Assembly: GCA_009801085.1 (NCBI GenBank)
Contig: VNWV01000008.1
Location: 2,108,001-2,172,000, forward strand
Direction: 5' to 3'
Length of the DNA stretch: 64,000 nucleotides
Source: Lasiodiplodia sp. COLG20
Taxonomy: Eukaryota > Ascomycota > Dothideomycetes > Botryosphaeriales > Botryosphaeriaceae
Positions 36,215-47,109 of this stretch are shown piece after piece; within the stretch, counting starts at the first letter, position 1; each line of letters opens with the position of its first letter. The translations under genes and the position numbers were made by a program. The notes below the pieces were generated by a model. That model ran no database searches. It was not told the origin of the DNA and saw only the letters and a list, made by a program, of their open reading frames with translations.

Positions 36215-37381
36215 GAGGCGAGGAGACAGAGAGAGAGAGAGATATTGGTCAGTCACGTGGGTCCATTGCATGTGGAGTGGGAAGATGCGCGGGTCGAACG
36301 GCGTCGAGAGGGGGTGGGTGGGGAGGAGTTTATAAGAAGAGGAAGAGGGTATGGGAGAGAGCAGCGCAAGTTTCTTTGGAGGTAGTTGATGCTGTTGTCG
36401 AAGTAGTTGTAATGTGTGAAAGAGATGGAAGATACTCAATTGGAGACGAAGGCCTTTGCTGCCCTAAGCTTTTCTTAGTAGTAATGTGGCACCCTAGTGA
36501 GAAGGATAGCAGGGCCCTGGAACACAGCGTAAGTATGCCTCGGTTCTTTTCTTTTCTTTTTTAAAACAAAAAAAGAACATTCATGGGTGATTGAGGCTAT
36601 CATCCGGATGCAAACGTGGAATTAATAATCATACATTCACGTCCGGACGAAATCTTTAACTACCTATGGCATGAGCAAAAAAAAAAATAAATTCACGCTA
36701 CTTACGAGGGCAGTTGACGATTACATCTAGACGTTCTCGTGTAGTTTAGAAGCCTATATTCTCATCCTGATATACACTACCAAAAGTGCGCATGGCATCT
36801 TGAGCGGGAAATGGGAGGGCAGAGCTTTGTGTAACTGATTCAAGAGGCACATAAGCATAGACCAGTGGTGTTTTCAAATTCTATATTCCTCCTGCTCATT
36901 GCCGTGATATTTACTGAAGAGACAGACTATAGTTGGATCAGTAAAGCTCATCGAAAGCAAAACACTTAGACCCTTCTCCCAATAAATGCACTCAGCTTGA
37001 GCCGGGATGAAGAAAAGTCCATCTGAGTAATCTGCCGCCCGCCATTAATACAGCTCCCAGTGGTTCATATCGCCAAACGAGTGACTGTAGCTGGAGTAAA
37101 GAAAACAAGTCCCTCAGTCAAGCAATTGTTTGAGTAAAGCCGATCCCTTCCATTGCCGCCATCACCCATGCTATCAGTCCTGCCTTCCGAGGACCACTTT
37201 TGATGAAGCTAAAATCGTCAATCCATGAAGTTTGGTATTTTTAAGCGTGGTGGTATGAATGGGTCGTCGAGCGATGAGATTTTGCCGAACTGGGACGAAG
37301 TCTGACATGTTGGCGCTGACGTGGAGCCCGCTATTCGCGTATATCAGTAGGCGCTGTCAGGGAAAGAACATCTCGAAGGGC
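36215..37381. other. Convergent intergenic region containing MITE copy B
   Basis: Between the 3' ends of the Dal5-type transporter and the helicase gene. It starts with a GA-rich 3' UTR stretch (36,220-36,420), holds a decayed MITE (about 36,487-36,710), and is otherwise AT-leaning with no supported gene. Confidence 0.4.
36487..36710 (+). mobile_element. MITE copy B, decayed
   Basis: The left part (gagaaggatagcaggg ... acagcgtaagtatgcc) lines up with the left arm of copy C. The internal inverted repeat (ctatcatccgga ... cacgtccggacgaaat) and the ATGAGC-A(n)-TTCACGCTA right arm are also present. The core matches copy D better than A or C. Both terminal repeats have diverged beyond clear recognition, so the limits are approximate. 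A poly-A tract follows ATGAGC in the same place as in copy C. Confidence 0.6.
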
Positions 37382-40300
37382 TCAGTCAAGGAGACTCGGC
37401 TCGGAATAGGACGTGTGGCCATCAGAAGAGGGCACATAGGCGTGCACCCATTGCTGACGACGAGGAGCATGACCGGCCGAGGCTTGCATAGTGCCACGTG
37501 CGGTAGAAGAAGACCTACCACCAGCGGGAGCCAGTGCAGCGGAAGGGCTGCCACGATAGCTCTCGTCCAAGACCGAACGTTCCATCTCCTCTTCCAGCAT
37601 AGTAATGCGGCGCTGTTTCAACTCCTTTTGCTTCCGCTCGTAGTCTTGATTCGCCTTGTGCATCATGTCAGCATCGTGGACTTTCACATTCCGCGTGTAA
37701 GCTTGCCAGGCGAGAGGGTCAGATCCAGTACTACTCGATTTGCGATGAGCGCTTGAAGGCGGCGGAGCTTGTACGGAACCAGCCTGACGGAAAGGCTGAG
37801 TGGAGACTTCAGGCTCATGTGGCTGGCGCTTGGATTGGACAGCAGTGTTGTTGTTCCTCATGGCGACCTGGCCAGACTTGGCCGTAGGCCTCGCTCCCGG
37901 ACGAAGAACAGCTCCACCAACGTCAACGCAAACTGTGCAGCGGCAGTCGTCAGCGCAGGATGCGGCACAGCGATGCCCGCAGTTCAGGATTCTTAGACAG
38001 TTCTGGTTGCACCTGACTGTTTCATGTGGAAACGGGTGGCAGTGTAGAACGCAGTGGTGGCCACAGGGAAGCTGGCCTTTGCACATCTCTTCGCAACCGC
38101 CTTGTACCGTGTCCCAATCATCCAGATCTCCAATGAAAGTCTTACGTCCATGCTTAGCACATGTGAGAGGGAGGTAGTAGCCGATCCGCATGGGTTCATC
38201 CTTGAGACTCTTCTTTCCAGCCAAGATGGTGATGACCTCTGACCAGATCTTGCTCTCGGTGGCAAGGATTTGGCCATTGCCGAACATGTAGAAACCTCGT
38301 TTAGCGCGGGAAAGAGCAACGCAAACTCTGTTAACGTTGTTCAGGAATCCAATTCGTCCGTCAATGTTGTTGCGGACAAGCGAGAGGAAGACAATTTCAT
38401 TCTCCTCGCCCTGGTACGAGTCAACCGTGACCACCCTGAAATCACGGCCCGTGCCTTGCAAGTCTTGATGGCTTCTGAGCTTTTTGAGGATCAGTTTGCG
38501 CTGACCGTTGTAGAAAGTCAGGACCGTGATGTTGCTGTAAGGTACGCCATTCATGAAGAGGTAGATGTAAAACTTGACGATCATCTCGGCTTCCATGTCA
38601 TTGCATGATGACATCTGGGAGTCAACGGATTCCGGCCATTCATGGGTGAACAAGAAGGTACTGATGTCACCCATACCAGGAACAGGAGGGCGGACGTCTG
38701 GTTCTTTTACCGACGGGTGGTCCTTGATAAGATCTCCGTAGATGGGCTTGATAAGGCGACGGATCTGCGGAATCATGCGCCTCTGCCGACGAAGAGTGTC
38801 ATATTCCACCTCGTTCCGAACTAGACGCTCGAATAGCGACATGTTAAGGAAGAAAGGCTCATTTTCATGTTCGTGAACATGGCAATGAGGTCGAAGCTGC
38901 TGGTGATCGCCAACAAGGATGAGCTGCTCTAGGGAGGGAACACAGGCCGCCGTCACTGGGGCTTCCAAAGTCTCGGCGGCTTCCTCAATTAGGACCACTC
39001 TGGGCCTCAGAGACGACACCAGTGCGCGATACTTGCTAAGTCCAGTGGTTGTCATGCCGATAATCTTCTGCTTTTTGAGAACCATATGATCAAGTTCCCA
39101 TCGACCGACAGCACGTTGCATAACAGCATCTTGATAGTCTTTCGCATACTGACGGAATGCCTTCAAGATTGCTTCTTTGGCCTGCCGTTTCAGGTAGTTG
39201 TAGACGGCACCGCGCAGTCTGTCCTTGATCTTGTACATGTTGTCTGTCTTCGAGAGTATGCGCCGAATCTCATCATCGGCAACGGCTGTGGATTGCTTGC
39301 CGACGCCGACGACGTTTTCTGATAAGATTATAGTGCCGCCGCGCAAAGTCTCTAAGTCTTCCTCATCCTTGACCATGTTCTCGGCTTCAATCTCTTTCAG
39401 CTGCTCGAATTCAAGGTCGACCTCTTCGTACTCAAATGCGAAATCATCTGGAGGGATACCCCGGTCAACGAACTCATGGTATTTACCAACCCAATCGGCT
39501 ATGCGATCCTCAGAAACGGCTTCCTGTTGAGCACCATGGCTTTCCCAGCGTGTATCACCCTGCTCGAGTGAATCGAACTGTTTCTGGGTGATGGTTCCGA
39601 GCGAATGGAGAAGGTTGTGGGACAGGAATCCAGCACCAACTTGAAGTGGCAACAAGACCGTACGCATGAGCCTCTCCAGCTTCTTAAGCCGAAAGTTGGC
39701 AGGTCCCATGGAGCCACCTGCGATAGGCTGTGGCCTATCAACCTGTCTGAGCTCGAAGAGCGTACGCTTCTTGATCTCCTCGTCGCGCGATTGCCCTCCC
39801 AGTCGTGCAAAGTTGGGCTCGAACTCTGCGATGTGGCGTAGGAGTTGATCCAAAGCATGGTTGGTCTGGCATGCGACAATAATAGGCGCATCAAAGCCGG
39901 GCTCCATATTATTAAGCAATGCTTTGAGAGCGACAACAGAGACATGAGTCTTTCCAGTGCCCGGGGGCCCTTGAATGATTGCGCATCTCTTGGTGATCAT
40001 ACGCTGCAGAGCAAGGACTTGAGTCTTATCTAGCTCTGTCTTGAGATCATTTGGCCATGGTTCAAGGACATTCATCTGGTTCTCCTTTCCTTCGAATATA
40101 GAGGTGAAGTCGAGATATGGCTGCTTCTTAATATAGTCTGGAGCATCAACATTGGTCTGGAGGTCAATGAGGTGCTCCGATAGAGGAAATGATTCTCTCA
40201 TCAGCTTCTGTAACGCCCGAAGTGTATGGCGATGGCCTTCGAAGTAGCTAGATCTTTCTTCGACCATGATCCAGCTTTGACCGGGATCGATCTGTACTTC

Positions 40301-41191
40301 CTCAGCACGTGGGAAGAATATGTCGATCTCGGGGGGGTCCTGAACAAGGTTTGCCAACGGCCTAGCAGCGACGATTGCCATAGTGCACTGAGACCGGAAG
40401 TTATCGTCCTCTGGAGTCAAGGCGATGAGTGACCCAGTAAGTAGCCGCTTAGACTGTTCCCAATGGATTCGCTTTCCCGTTCGAGCAAGAGAGAACTGAA
40501 GCCGAGCAGCGAGACCACGGTTGCAGAAGGTAAATCCGACGATATGGACGTTGCTGTACAAGCCGACGGTATTGCCGTATTCGTCTTCCTTCGCCCAGGA
40601 TTTGGTGCGAATACGACCGAGGGCCTCGCGTAGAGGCCTGATCGTATCCTCTCTCAAAAGCTCGTAGTGGCTCTCGAGATACTCCTCCTTCGACGCCCAG
40701 GCACCGTTAACATTGTTGACCGGGACTGAAACCGTATCTTGGAAGACATCTTGTGTGTCTAGAATCTCGTCGGTCGTCGGTACCTCGGGTCGAGACAGCC
40801 ATGACTCGCTGTTGACGGGGAGATTCGAATCTGATACGTATTTCCGAATGACGTAGGGCAGTGCAAGCGATGGTTCCGCATGTGAGCGTTGTGCATGTGA
40901 AATGTTTGCTCTCAGATCTCCAGTGATGTTCATGTTGCTGAAGCGTTCTTGAAGGTGTGGGTTCAGCTCAGCTTCTTCCTCAGAATCTGCTGTGGCGACG
41001 CTGGCTGTGACAACGCTGGCTGTGGCAACGCTGGCTGTGGTGGCGTCAGTGGGCTTAGCCTGGGTCGCGGGACATGACGCGTCTCTGGAGGGTATCGTTG
41101 GCACAACGCTGGTTGCTGTGCCCGCTCGGTTGTCCGAATCTGGTGCCGGCTCCGAGAAGAATCTCCTGAATCTCGGTTCCTTCCGTGCCAT
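37382..41191 (-). CDS. SF1 RNA helicase with NF-X1 zinc fingers (ZNFX1/Hrr1/SAD-3 type)
   Basis: One 1,269-residue coding exon. I start it at the ATG at 41191 (MARKEPRFRRFF), because the open frame upstream crosses a probable 5'-UTR intron. Helicase motifs are clear: Walker A QGPPGTGKTHVSVVALKALL at about residue 406, motif II VLIEEAAETLEAP, motif III VGDHQQLRPH, then TVDSYQGEENEIVFLSLVRN and RVCVALSRAKRGFYMFGN (motifs V-VI). This is the Upf1-like subclass. Behind it, at about 1034-1087, lie NF-X1-type Cys/His clusters (CEEMCKGQLPCGHHCVLHCH, CNQNCLRILNCGHRCAASCA). The C-terminal 150 residues are disordered. The same layout occurs in ZNFX1, fission-yeast Hrr1 (RNAi-dependent heterochromatin) and Neurospora SAD-3 (meiotic silencing). 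A role in small-RNA silencing is therefore likely by homology. The N terminus has a tandem ATASVVTASVATA repeat. It shares a 1.2-kb promoter interval with spt8. Confidence 0.9.
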   Translation of the reverse strand: MARKEPRFRRFFSEPAPDSDNRAGTATSVVPTIPSRDASCPATQAKPTDATTASVATASVVTASVATADSEEEAELNPHLQERFSNMNITGDLRANISHAQRSHAEPSLALPYVIRKYVSDSNLPVNSESWLSRPEVPTTDEILDTQDVFQDTVSVPVNNVNGAWASKEEYLESHYELLREDTIRPLREALGRIRTKSWAKEDEYGNTVGLYSNVHIVGFTFCNRGLAARLQFSLARTGKRIHWEQSKRLLTGSLIALTPEDDNFRSQCTMAIVAARPLANLVQDPPEIDIFFPRAEEVQIDPGQSWIMVEERSSYFEGHRHTLRALQKLMRESFPLSEHLIDLQTNVDAPDYIKKQPYLDFTSIFEGKENQMNVLEPWPNDLKTELDKTQVLALQRMITKRCAIIQGPPGTGKTHVSVVALKALLNNMEPGFDAPIIVACQTNHALDQLLRHIAEFEPNFARLGGQSRDEEIKKRTLFELRQVDRPQPIAGGSMGPANFRLKKLERLMRTVLLPLQVGAGFLSHNLLHSLGTITQKQFDSLEQGDTRWESHGAQQEAVSEDRIADWVGKYHEFVDRGIPPDDFAFEYEEVDLEFEQLKEIEAENMVKDEEDLETLRGGTIILSENVVGVGKQSTAVADDEIRRILSKTDNMYKIKDRLRGAVYNYLKRQAKEAILKAFRQYAKDYQDAVMQRAVGRWELDHMVLKKQKIIGMTTTGLSKYRALVSSLRPRVVLIEEAAETLEAPVTAACVPSLEQLILVGDHQQLRPHCHVHEHENEPFFLNMSLFERLVRNEVEYDTLRRQRRMIPQIRRLIKPIYGDLIKDHPSVKEPDVRPPVPGMGDISTFLFTHEWPESVDSQMSSCNDMEAEMIVKFYIYLFMNGVPYSNITVLTFYNGQRKLILKKLRSHQDLQGTGRDFRVVTVDSYQGEENEIVFLSLVRNNIDGRIGFLNNVNRVCVALSRAKRGFYMFGNGQILATESKIWSEVITILAGKKSLKDEPMRIGYYLPLTCAKHGRKTFIGDLDDWDTVQGGCEEMCKGQLPCGHHCVLHCHPFPHETVRCNQNCLRILNCGHRCAASCADDCRCTVCVDVGGAVLRPGARPTAKSGQVAMRNNNTAVQSKRQPHEPEVSTQPFRQAGSVQAPPPSSAHRKSSSTGSDPLAWQAYTRNVKVHDADMMHKANQDYERKQKELKQRRITMLEEEMERSVLDESYRGSPSAALAPAGGRSSSTARGTMQASAGHAPRRQQWVHAYVPSSDGHTSYSEPSLLD

Positions 41192-42399
41192 GGCGACGAT
41201 TGGAACAGGTGAGGGTGCGGCTAGTATGATGCATGTCAGTAAGGACACTGAGACTTCGTGGGGCAGACAGTCGTAGGTGCGGGTGCAAAGTCGTAGGTGA
41301 AGGATGAGGATTGGTAGCAGTGTAAAAAGACATACCTGGTTCTTCCTTATCGACGCAGTACGGGCGGTTTGAGTGGGTGGCAGCGAGCAGTCGGGGTTGT
41401 TGTGGAGTTGGTTGCTGGCAGGCGGATGGCGAAAGGTCAAACGGGCAGCGAGAGGCGACGCGACCGACGCGACCAACTTGGAAGGCACGGCGGGCACCGT
41501 GGCAACCGGTGCTCTTGGAGCTCACCAATATCCTTCGCAGATGGTGATGGGCCTCACTCGATGATGTGAGTGAGCAGCGTTCTTTGAATAAAAGTCTGAG
41601 AGGCAGAGGTCCGGAGGAAACAAGCCGGAGACGAGCACCGCCAACAGTAGAGAAACTAGACAGAAGGCATCCCGTGCCCTGAAAGGCAGCCTCAGAGGGA
41701 AACCACCTTAGCAAGGAAGGAGCAGACGGGCGGGGCGAAGACAAAAGTGCAAGCAAATGACATGGAAGTTGCTAAGATCTTGATCAGCACATGAGCTTGA
41801 TTGCTGCCTAAGACCCTTCACAATCAGCTGCTGCAGTAAGACAATTTTGCTTGCATCCCGAATCGGCATCAACGCGGGAGGCTGCGGTAGTTGCGACGCA
41901 GCCTTCCAGTTGGAAACCCCGATCCCGCGCACCGGCGTTGGGCGGCCAACTGGCGAGCGAAACTGCAATGATTACATTGTGGATAATATCCAGCGCCATG
42001 TTTCCCATCACCGGTGTGTCTCTGGCTGTTCCCGCTGGCACTGCCACGACTTGGAGACAGAGATGTAGTTGGGTGGATGATCGACATCGACGGGCTCCTG
42101 GACCAGGACAAGGCTTGAGAGCGAGCCCGGGTTCACCGCCTTCGCCGCGGATCTGCCGAAACGCGTGCAACGTCGACCTCGTGCTTGTGCTGCTCGACTG
42201 ACAACCATCCGCCAAAGCGCTATTGCAGGCCTGCTTCTGCCAGAGTGCCTTCAGGTGACGCGTGAGATCCCGGCTTTTCACGTACTGTTGCGCTTGTTCG
42301 GGCGCAGCCACCCAGCTTCCGCCCCGCGAGCAAACGCATCATCCCCGCAGCCTCCCGCGACCCGTTCTCCGCAAATACAGTGCGTAAAGCGTGCCAAAC
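41192..42399. other. Shared divergent promoter, helicase / spt8
   Basis: This 1.2-kb interval lies between head-to-head genes. It includes the helicase 5' UTR with its probable intron. Overlapping minus-strand frames around 41.06-41.76 and 41.81-42.31 kb have no motif. No TATA element stands out, as is usual for fungal housekeeping genes. Confidence 0.4.
41221..41335 (-). other. Probable 5'-UTR intron of the helicase gene
   Basis: On the minus strand, a donor GTATGT at 41335 and an acceptor ACTAG ending at 41221 bracket 115 nt, with the start codon 30 nt further downstream. The frame is open through this stretch by chance, which would otherwise extend the protein by 102 residues of poor quality. 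Confidence 0.5.
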
Positions 42400-44594
42400 A
42401 TGGTGAGCTTTGAGGACGACGACGAGAATGGTGCTTGCCCTCCGTCCGCCCCTGTAGCGTCATGCCGTCGCTAACTTTGCCGCAGAGTCTAGCTCCGAGA
42501 ACGAGGTCGACGAGACCATGGACGATATTGACGAGGGCGACGCCGACGCCGACGCGGATGCTGATGCCGATGCCGACGCAGATGGCGACGACGATGCAGA
42601 GGGGGACAATGACGACGACGACGCGGACAACGACGAGGAAGACGAGGACCAGGATGACACCCCGGATTCCCCCTCGCGCTCGCAGCGGCCGAACGCGCAA
42701 GACGGTTCACAAATGCAGAACGGCACTGGCCAGGATGCAGCTCCGTCGCGACAAGACCAATCTATGCGTCTTGCTTCCGCATCTCCACACCGTTCCGTCA
42801 CGCCGAACGGCACCCTTCCCCTGCGACCTACCGTACGCCCCGAAGCGCTCACGGCCAGCTCTTACGACATCGTCCCCACCATTGCAGCCCCTCACAGTAC
42901 ATCCATCAACACCATTACCGCGACACCAGACATGCGCTGGGTCTTCAGCGGAGGTGCAGACGGATACATAAGAAAGTTCAACTGGGTGGACACAGCCAAT
43001 GCCAAACTGATGCTGACCGTGGCGCAACGACATCCCTTTGTGGACAGCGTCACGAAAGCTGGCGTCTTGCTAAGTTACTGGGAAAATGAGGAAACTTCAG
43101 GTTTGTCAAACCATGACCGGCGCATGCTAGAAGCTAACAAACCAAAAGACAGGACCCCTCCTTCCACAAATGATGACAGCGTATCTCTCTCGCCTGTGTA
43201 TTCTTTAGCTGTACACCACCAGGCCCTTTGGCTGCTTTCAGGGACCGAGTCCGGCGCGATCAACCTTCAAACTGTTCGGCATCAGGAGGGCCATCGCATC
43301 ACTTCTCTTCGAAAACACACCTCTGCGGTTTCGGTCCTAAGTCTTGCGCAAGACGAGAAGTCCGTGCTATCTGGCAGTTGGGATAAGACCATTAACGACT
43401 GGGATCTCAATGTGGGCCAGGTTCGCCGGCGATTTGAGACGAGTGGAGGACAGATTTCCGCCATTGAGCCGCGCCCTTTGTCAACATTGCCTGTGCCTGA
43501 AGAGGCAGGGCCGCCGCTCTATTCCAACGGCACGTTCAGCTCCAATAACGACGCAAGGCCGCTCACCAATGGCTTCATAACAAATGGCGTGCCCGCAGCA
43601 GGCCAGGATGAAGATGCCCCTGGTGCTGAAAACGACTCTTTATTTGGAGACAATGATAACGATTCGTTGTTTGGTGGCAACGGTGACACGAGCGCAAATC
43701 CGTCGGGTGCTGCATTTGGTGACGATGAAGATGACGAGTTCTCAAGAGCCATCGCAAATGAGATTCGGCACGCTGAAGAGCAAGATGCGCAGGGTGACAT
43801 TGACATGACAGATGTTGGTGGCCCTGTCCAGCCCCTCGATATGTTGCAAGACAACGAGAATGGTGCTCAAGCAACTGCACCTGCCGAGCAAAATACGAAT
43901 GCTCCAGGCATCTCAACATCACAGACTGATGTCACAATGAACGGCCTGCCGCACGCTGAAGAGGGCGCCGATGCTGGGGCTTCTATCTCGAATACCTTCT
44001 CCACGCAAGACGATTCACCCCCGTCTTCCGACACAACCTTCCTAGATGCATCCTTTCATGGCACATTGCGCGTTTGGGACCGAAGACAGCCGAATCCCAT
44101 AGCACGGATTGTCCCCACTCGCGGTACTCCACCGTGGTGCATGAACGCTTGCTGGTCACCAGATGGTAATTACATATACGCTGGACGCCGCAATGGCACT
44201 GTCGATGAATACAGCCTACACAAGGGCTTACGGGAACCTTCTCGCACTTTCAAGTTCCCCTCTGTCAGTGGTGCAGTGAGCACCGTCAGGGCCATGCCGA
44301 ATGGAAAGCATCTCGTCTGGTATGTTCCCGTACTCACTTTAGACAAGAACAGTTGCACTGACATGCTTTTACAGCGCTTCGTACGATATTCTCCGTTTGT
44401 ACGACCTCAAGGAACAAGAAGGCACCAAGCACGCCGCCGTTCCGTACACCATTGTACCCGGTCACAGAACCGGAGTCATTTCGCAACTCTACCTTGACCC
44501 CACTTGCACATTTATGATCTCAACGGGAGGCAATAGAGGGTGGGAAGGTAGCTCGACGGAAGTTTTGTTGGGATATGAAGTTCACTTCCTTTAA
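42400..44594 (+). CDS. spt8: Spt8, WD40 subunit of the SAGA complex
   Basis: Three exons (42400-42430, 42486-44319, 44375-44594) give 694 residues. A 10-codon first exon leads into a very acidic region (about residues 11-60, long Asp/Ala and Asp/Glu runs), a mark of fungal Spt8. The propeller then begins: STSINTITATPDMRWVFSGG, ADGYIRKFNW, followed by the Spt8-specific AGVLLSYWENEE. Later blades include SGSWDKTINDWDLNVGQVRR, then a long acidic insert (about 355-500), and SFHGTLRVWDRRQPNPIARI. The C terminus is VPGHRTGVISQLYLDPTCTF followed by ISTGGNRGWEGSSTEVLLGY, which is typical of the family. Spt8 binds TBP and adjusts its delivery to promoters as part of SAGA. The acidic insert is larger than in budding yeast. 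Assignment firm. Confidence 0.93.
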
Positions 44595-45003
44595 GGAGTT
44601 GTGCCGGTCAAGTATTTGTGGTGCAAGATAAAGCCGTCGGAACGGACATGGGCATTTTGGGAACGGAAAGGATATACCCAGGATTTGATATTCGCCGGCG
44701 TTGGATGCGGCATCTGCAGAGAGGATTCGTATCGAAGAACTTCATTGGGGCGCCTACATTGGTCGGCTATGTCGTATGATTACTGAAGCTGAATTATTAC
44801 ATGGGGTACCTCCTCGCCGCTTGACGTCATTCGTCGTGACTGCCTCATCCAAATCGTTCGCTTCCACTTCTGGTATAGCGCCAAAGAGGCAGCAAATGCA
44901 TTTCCTCCGTCTACCCAAGCTGAACCTCTGAGACAGCTTACCAGTGCGACCGTCGCCCGTTGCTCAACCCCATCCGAGAAGCACTGGGTATGCACTTTGC
45001 ACA
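44595..45003. other. Intergenic region spt8 / BTB gene
   Basis: A 409-bp spacer between two plus-strand genes, serving as spt8 3' flank and promoter of the next gene. No motif-bearing frame is present. Confidence 0.4.
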
Positions 45004-45770
45004 ATGGCTTCGACACGTGCCCCGGGCATGGCATCCTTCATGAACTCCGACAAATTCTCTGACATCACGATCGAATGGGGTGAGGGGCGCCAGTTCAAGG
45101 CCCACAAAGTCATTCTTGCTGCAAAGTCCGGTTGGTTCCACACTGCGTTCACAAGCGGCTTCAAGGTATTATAACAAAAATGATAGCACCTCGCACGAAC
45201 GCCAGAACTAGAACTTCATGGCCCTGCGCTTATTCAAACCATTTGAGTTGATTCTAATTTTGTTATAGGAAGCCAATGCAAGCTCTATCAGGCTACTTGG
45301 CGACGACCCAAACCACTTGGGAGATATGCTCCGGTTTCTTTACACGGAAAAGGTCTCATCGCTCGGAGTCACCCGCAGTGGTGCAAATATCGTTCGCTAC
45401 TTGAGTCTCTATGAGCTTTCCAACAAGTATGATATTCCGTCTTTGGCCGGGTCCATGGCCAGTTCGATACACATGTTCATCGACAACTCTTCAAAGGGCG
45501 TTTGGAACGTCTTATGTCTTCGGGTCGCGCGGATGTTGTACTGCGATTTGTCGCATGATGGCCATTTTTTGAGGCAGAATTTTCTGGAGCGCCTCTCCGA
45601 GGACACGGACCCATGCTTGGACTTGATGGAATTTGCCCGGGAGAATCACGAATTCGCAGGTGGGACTCACTTATGATGTTGCTCACTGTTAAGCTTAGAT
45701 GTTAACCTGTCTAGCTGATTACCTCTATCATGAACGGGAAATGAAGCGGAAGATGGCTCGGACCACCTGA
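45004..45770 (+). CDS. BTB/POZ protein, short paralogue lacking the zinc ribbon (202 residues)
   Basis: Three exons (45004-45165, 45269-45659, 45715-45770) give 202 residues. The BTB domain is DKFSDITIEWGEGRQFKAHK, VILAAKSGWFHTAFTSGFKE, then DMLRFLYTEKVSSLG and LYELSNKYDIPSLAGSMASS. The protein then ends HEFAADYLYHEREMKRKMAR-TT. The two related genes at 46.1 and 58.0 kb have introns at the same places (phase 0 after the first BTB third, phase 1 just before the final exon). They continue from this point into a Cys-rich zinc ribbon, whereas here a TGA cuts the final exon to 56 nt. It is therefore a truncated or naturally shorter paralogue. It lies 285 bp upstream of its tandem sister. BTB proteins act as dimeric adaptors; target unknown. 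An in-frame ATG at 44944 is a weaker start. Confidence 0.82.
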
Positions 45771-46055
45771 CTATAGGTAGCGTCGGCTTGTTCAACATCA
45801 ATGAGCAAGTAGGCTGAAATGGCCGAGGGACACGAGTGATAGAACAATAATGGAAGAGGCAAAAGGAAGGAAAGGAATAAGCTTTGAGTGAAGTCATCGG
45901 ACATACCTGAGATTATTTCTTTAAGTATCCTATCGTTATTGCTACAGTGGAATTTAGCGCATGTCACCGAGACCTCTACCTACCAAGGGTCCGCTTTATA
46001 CTTTCCTTCGGCTTTCCTTCGCTGACCTTACCTCTCCACCAACCATTACTTCACC

Positions 46056-47109
46056 ATGGCGAACTGCAAGAGCAAGAGGCCCCCGTTCATCAACCAGGTC
46101 GCAGGTCACTTTGCCGATAACGAGCTCTACTCCGACATCATCCTCCGCTTCAGCGGCGTCGAGTTACCTGCGCACCGCATCGTCCTCGCCAGCCAGTCTG
46201 GCTGGTTCGCGCAGAAACTACTGGAAATTAATCGTCCGCAACAGGTACGTCTGGTTGCGGCTCGAGCCGACACTTATCCTAAACTGCTCTACATCACGAT
46301 GCCATCTCCGTTCCTCCACAGCAGCGCTGACCAAAAGTCCGCGTAGGATGACGGCACCGCGCTCACGCTCGACCTCGGCGACGACCACGACCACCCGGCG
46401 CTGCTGAGCGCGATGATCAAGTACATGTACACGCGCGTCTACCCGAACCTCATCAACCCGTCGGACCCGGACGAGCCGCAAGCCTACACCTGCCTGCGCC
46501 ACCTGCGCCTCTACGTGCTCGCCACCGACTACCGCGTGCCCGCCGTGCAGGCCGCCGCCGCCAAGCGCGTCAAGGACTACGTCGAGGAGCTGTACGCGCG
46601 CCAGGCTGACCTGCTGACCGACTTCGTGCCGTTCCTCTTCGGCGGGGGCCTCGCGCCGAAGCCGCTGGTCAAGGACGAGCACGGCTTGCGCGCCTTCGTC
46701 GCCGAGAAGGCGGCGCTGCATCACCTGGAGAGGGTCCCCGCGTGCGAGATGGACAAGTATGTTAGGGAGTATCCGCTGTTTGCAGGTACGTTCGATGCTC
46801 TGCTCTCTCGCTTTATGGACAGATGGTGCTGATGCTGCTGTAGTCGAGTACCTCACTGCTTGCTGGAATCAGCGCGGCAAGCTGATCGAGGAGAAGAGCC
46901 TGCACGGCATGTACTGCCCCACTTGTGACTACAGCATGGAGGTTTCAGTCAACTGCAGGGAGCGCAGTACCCGCAAGCACCCGAGAGCTTCCGTCGAGCG
47001 CAGCGATAACAGCAACACTTCCCACAAGACGGAGCGGTCGGATGAGGAGAACCCGATCAAGGCGTGCCCGAACTGTCAGGGGCCTTTGGAGAAGCTTCCT
47101 CTTGTTTGA
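46056..47109 (+). CDS. BTB/POZ protein with C-terminal zinc ribbon (297 residues)
   Basis: Three exons (46056-46244, 46347-46785, 46844-47109) give 297 residues. The start has an excellent context (tcaccATGG). The BTB region reads ADNELYSDIILRFSGVELPA, HRIVLASQSGWFAQKLLE, and after the first intron MIKYMYTRVYPNLI and LYVLATDYRVPAVQAAAAKR. The last exon encodes VEYLTACWNQRGK and then two Cys pairs, CPTC (234-237) and CPNC (284-287), with an additional Cys at about 249. This is a zinc-ribbon-like arrangement with a 46-residue, Ser/Lys-rich loop. Tandem with the shorter BTB gene upstream, same strand, sharing intron phases. The middle exon is unusually GC-rich (third position nearly always G or C) compared with its sister, although they are neighbours. 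The zinc ribbon could contact nucleic acid or a partner protein; no evidence decides. Confidence 0.85.

Noticed and set aside
41192..41497. N-terminal extension of the helicase by 102 residues
   Set aside because: The extension is low in quality and contains a good donor-acceptor pair, so it is better read as 5' UTR with an intron.
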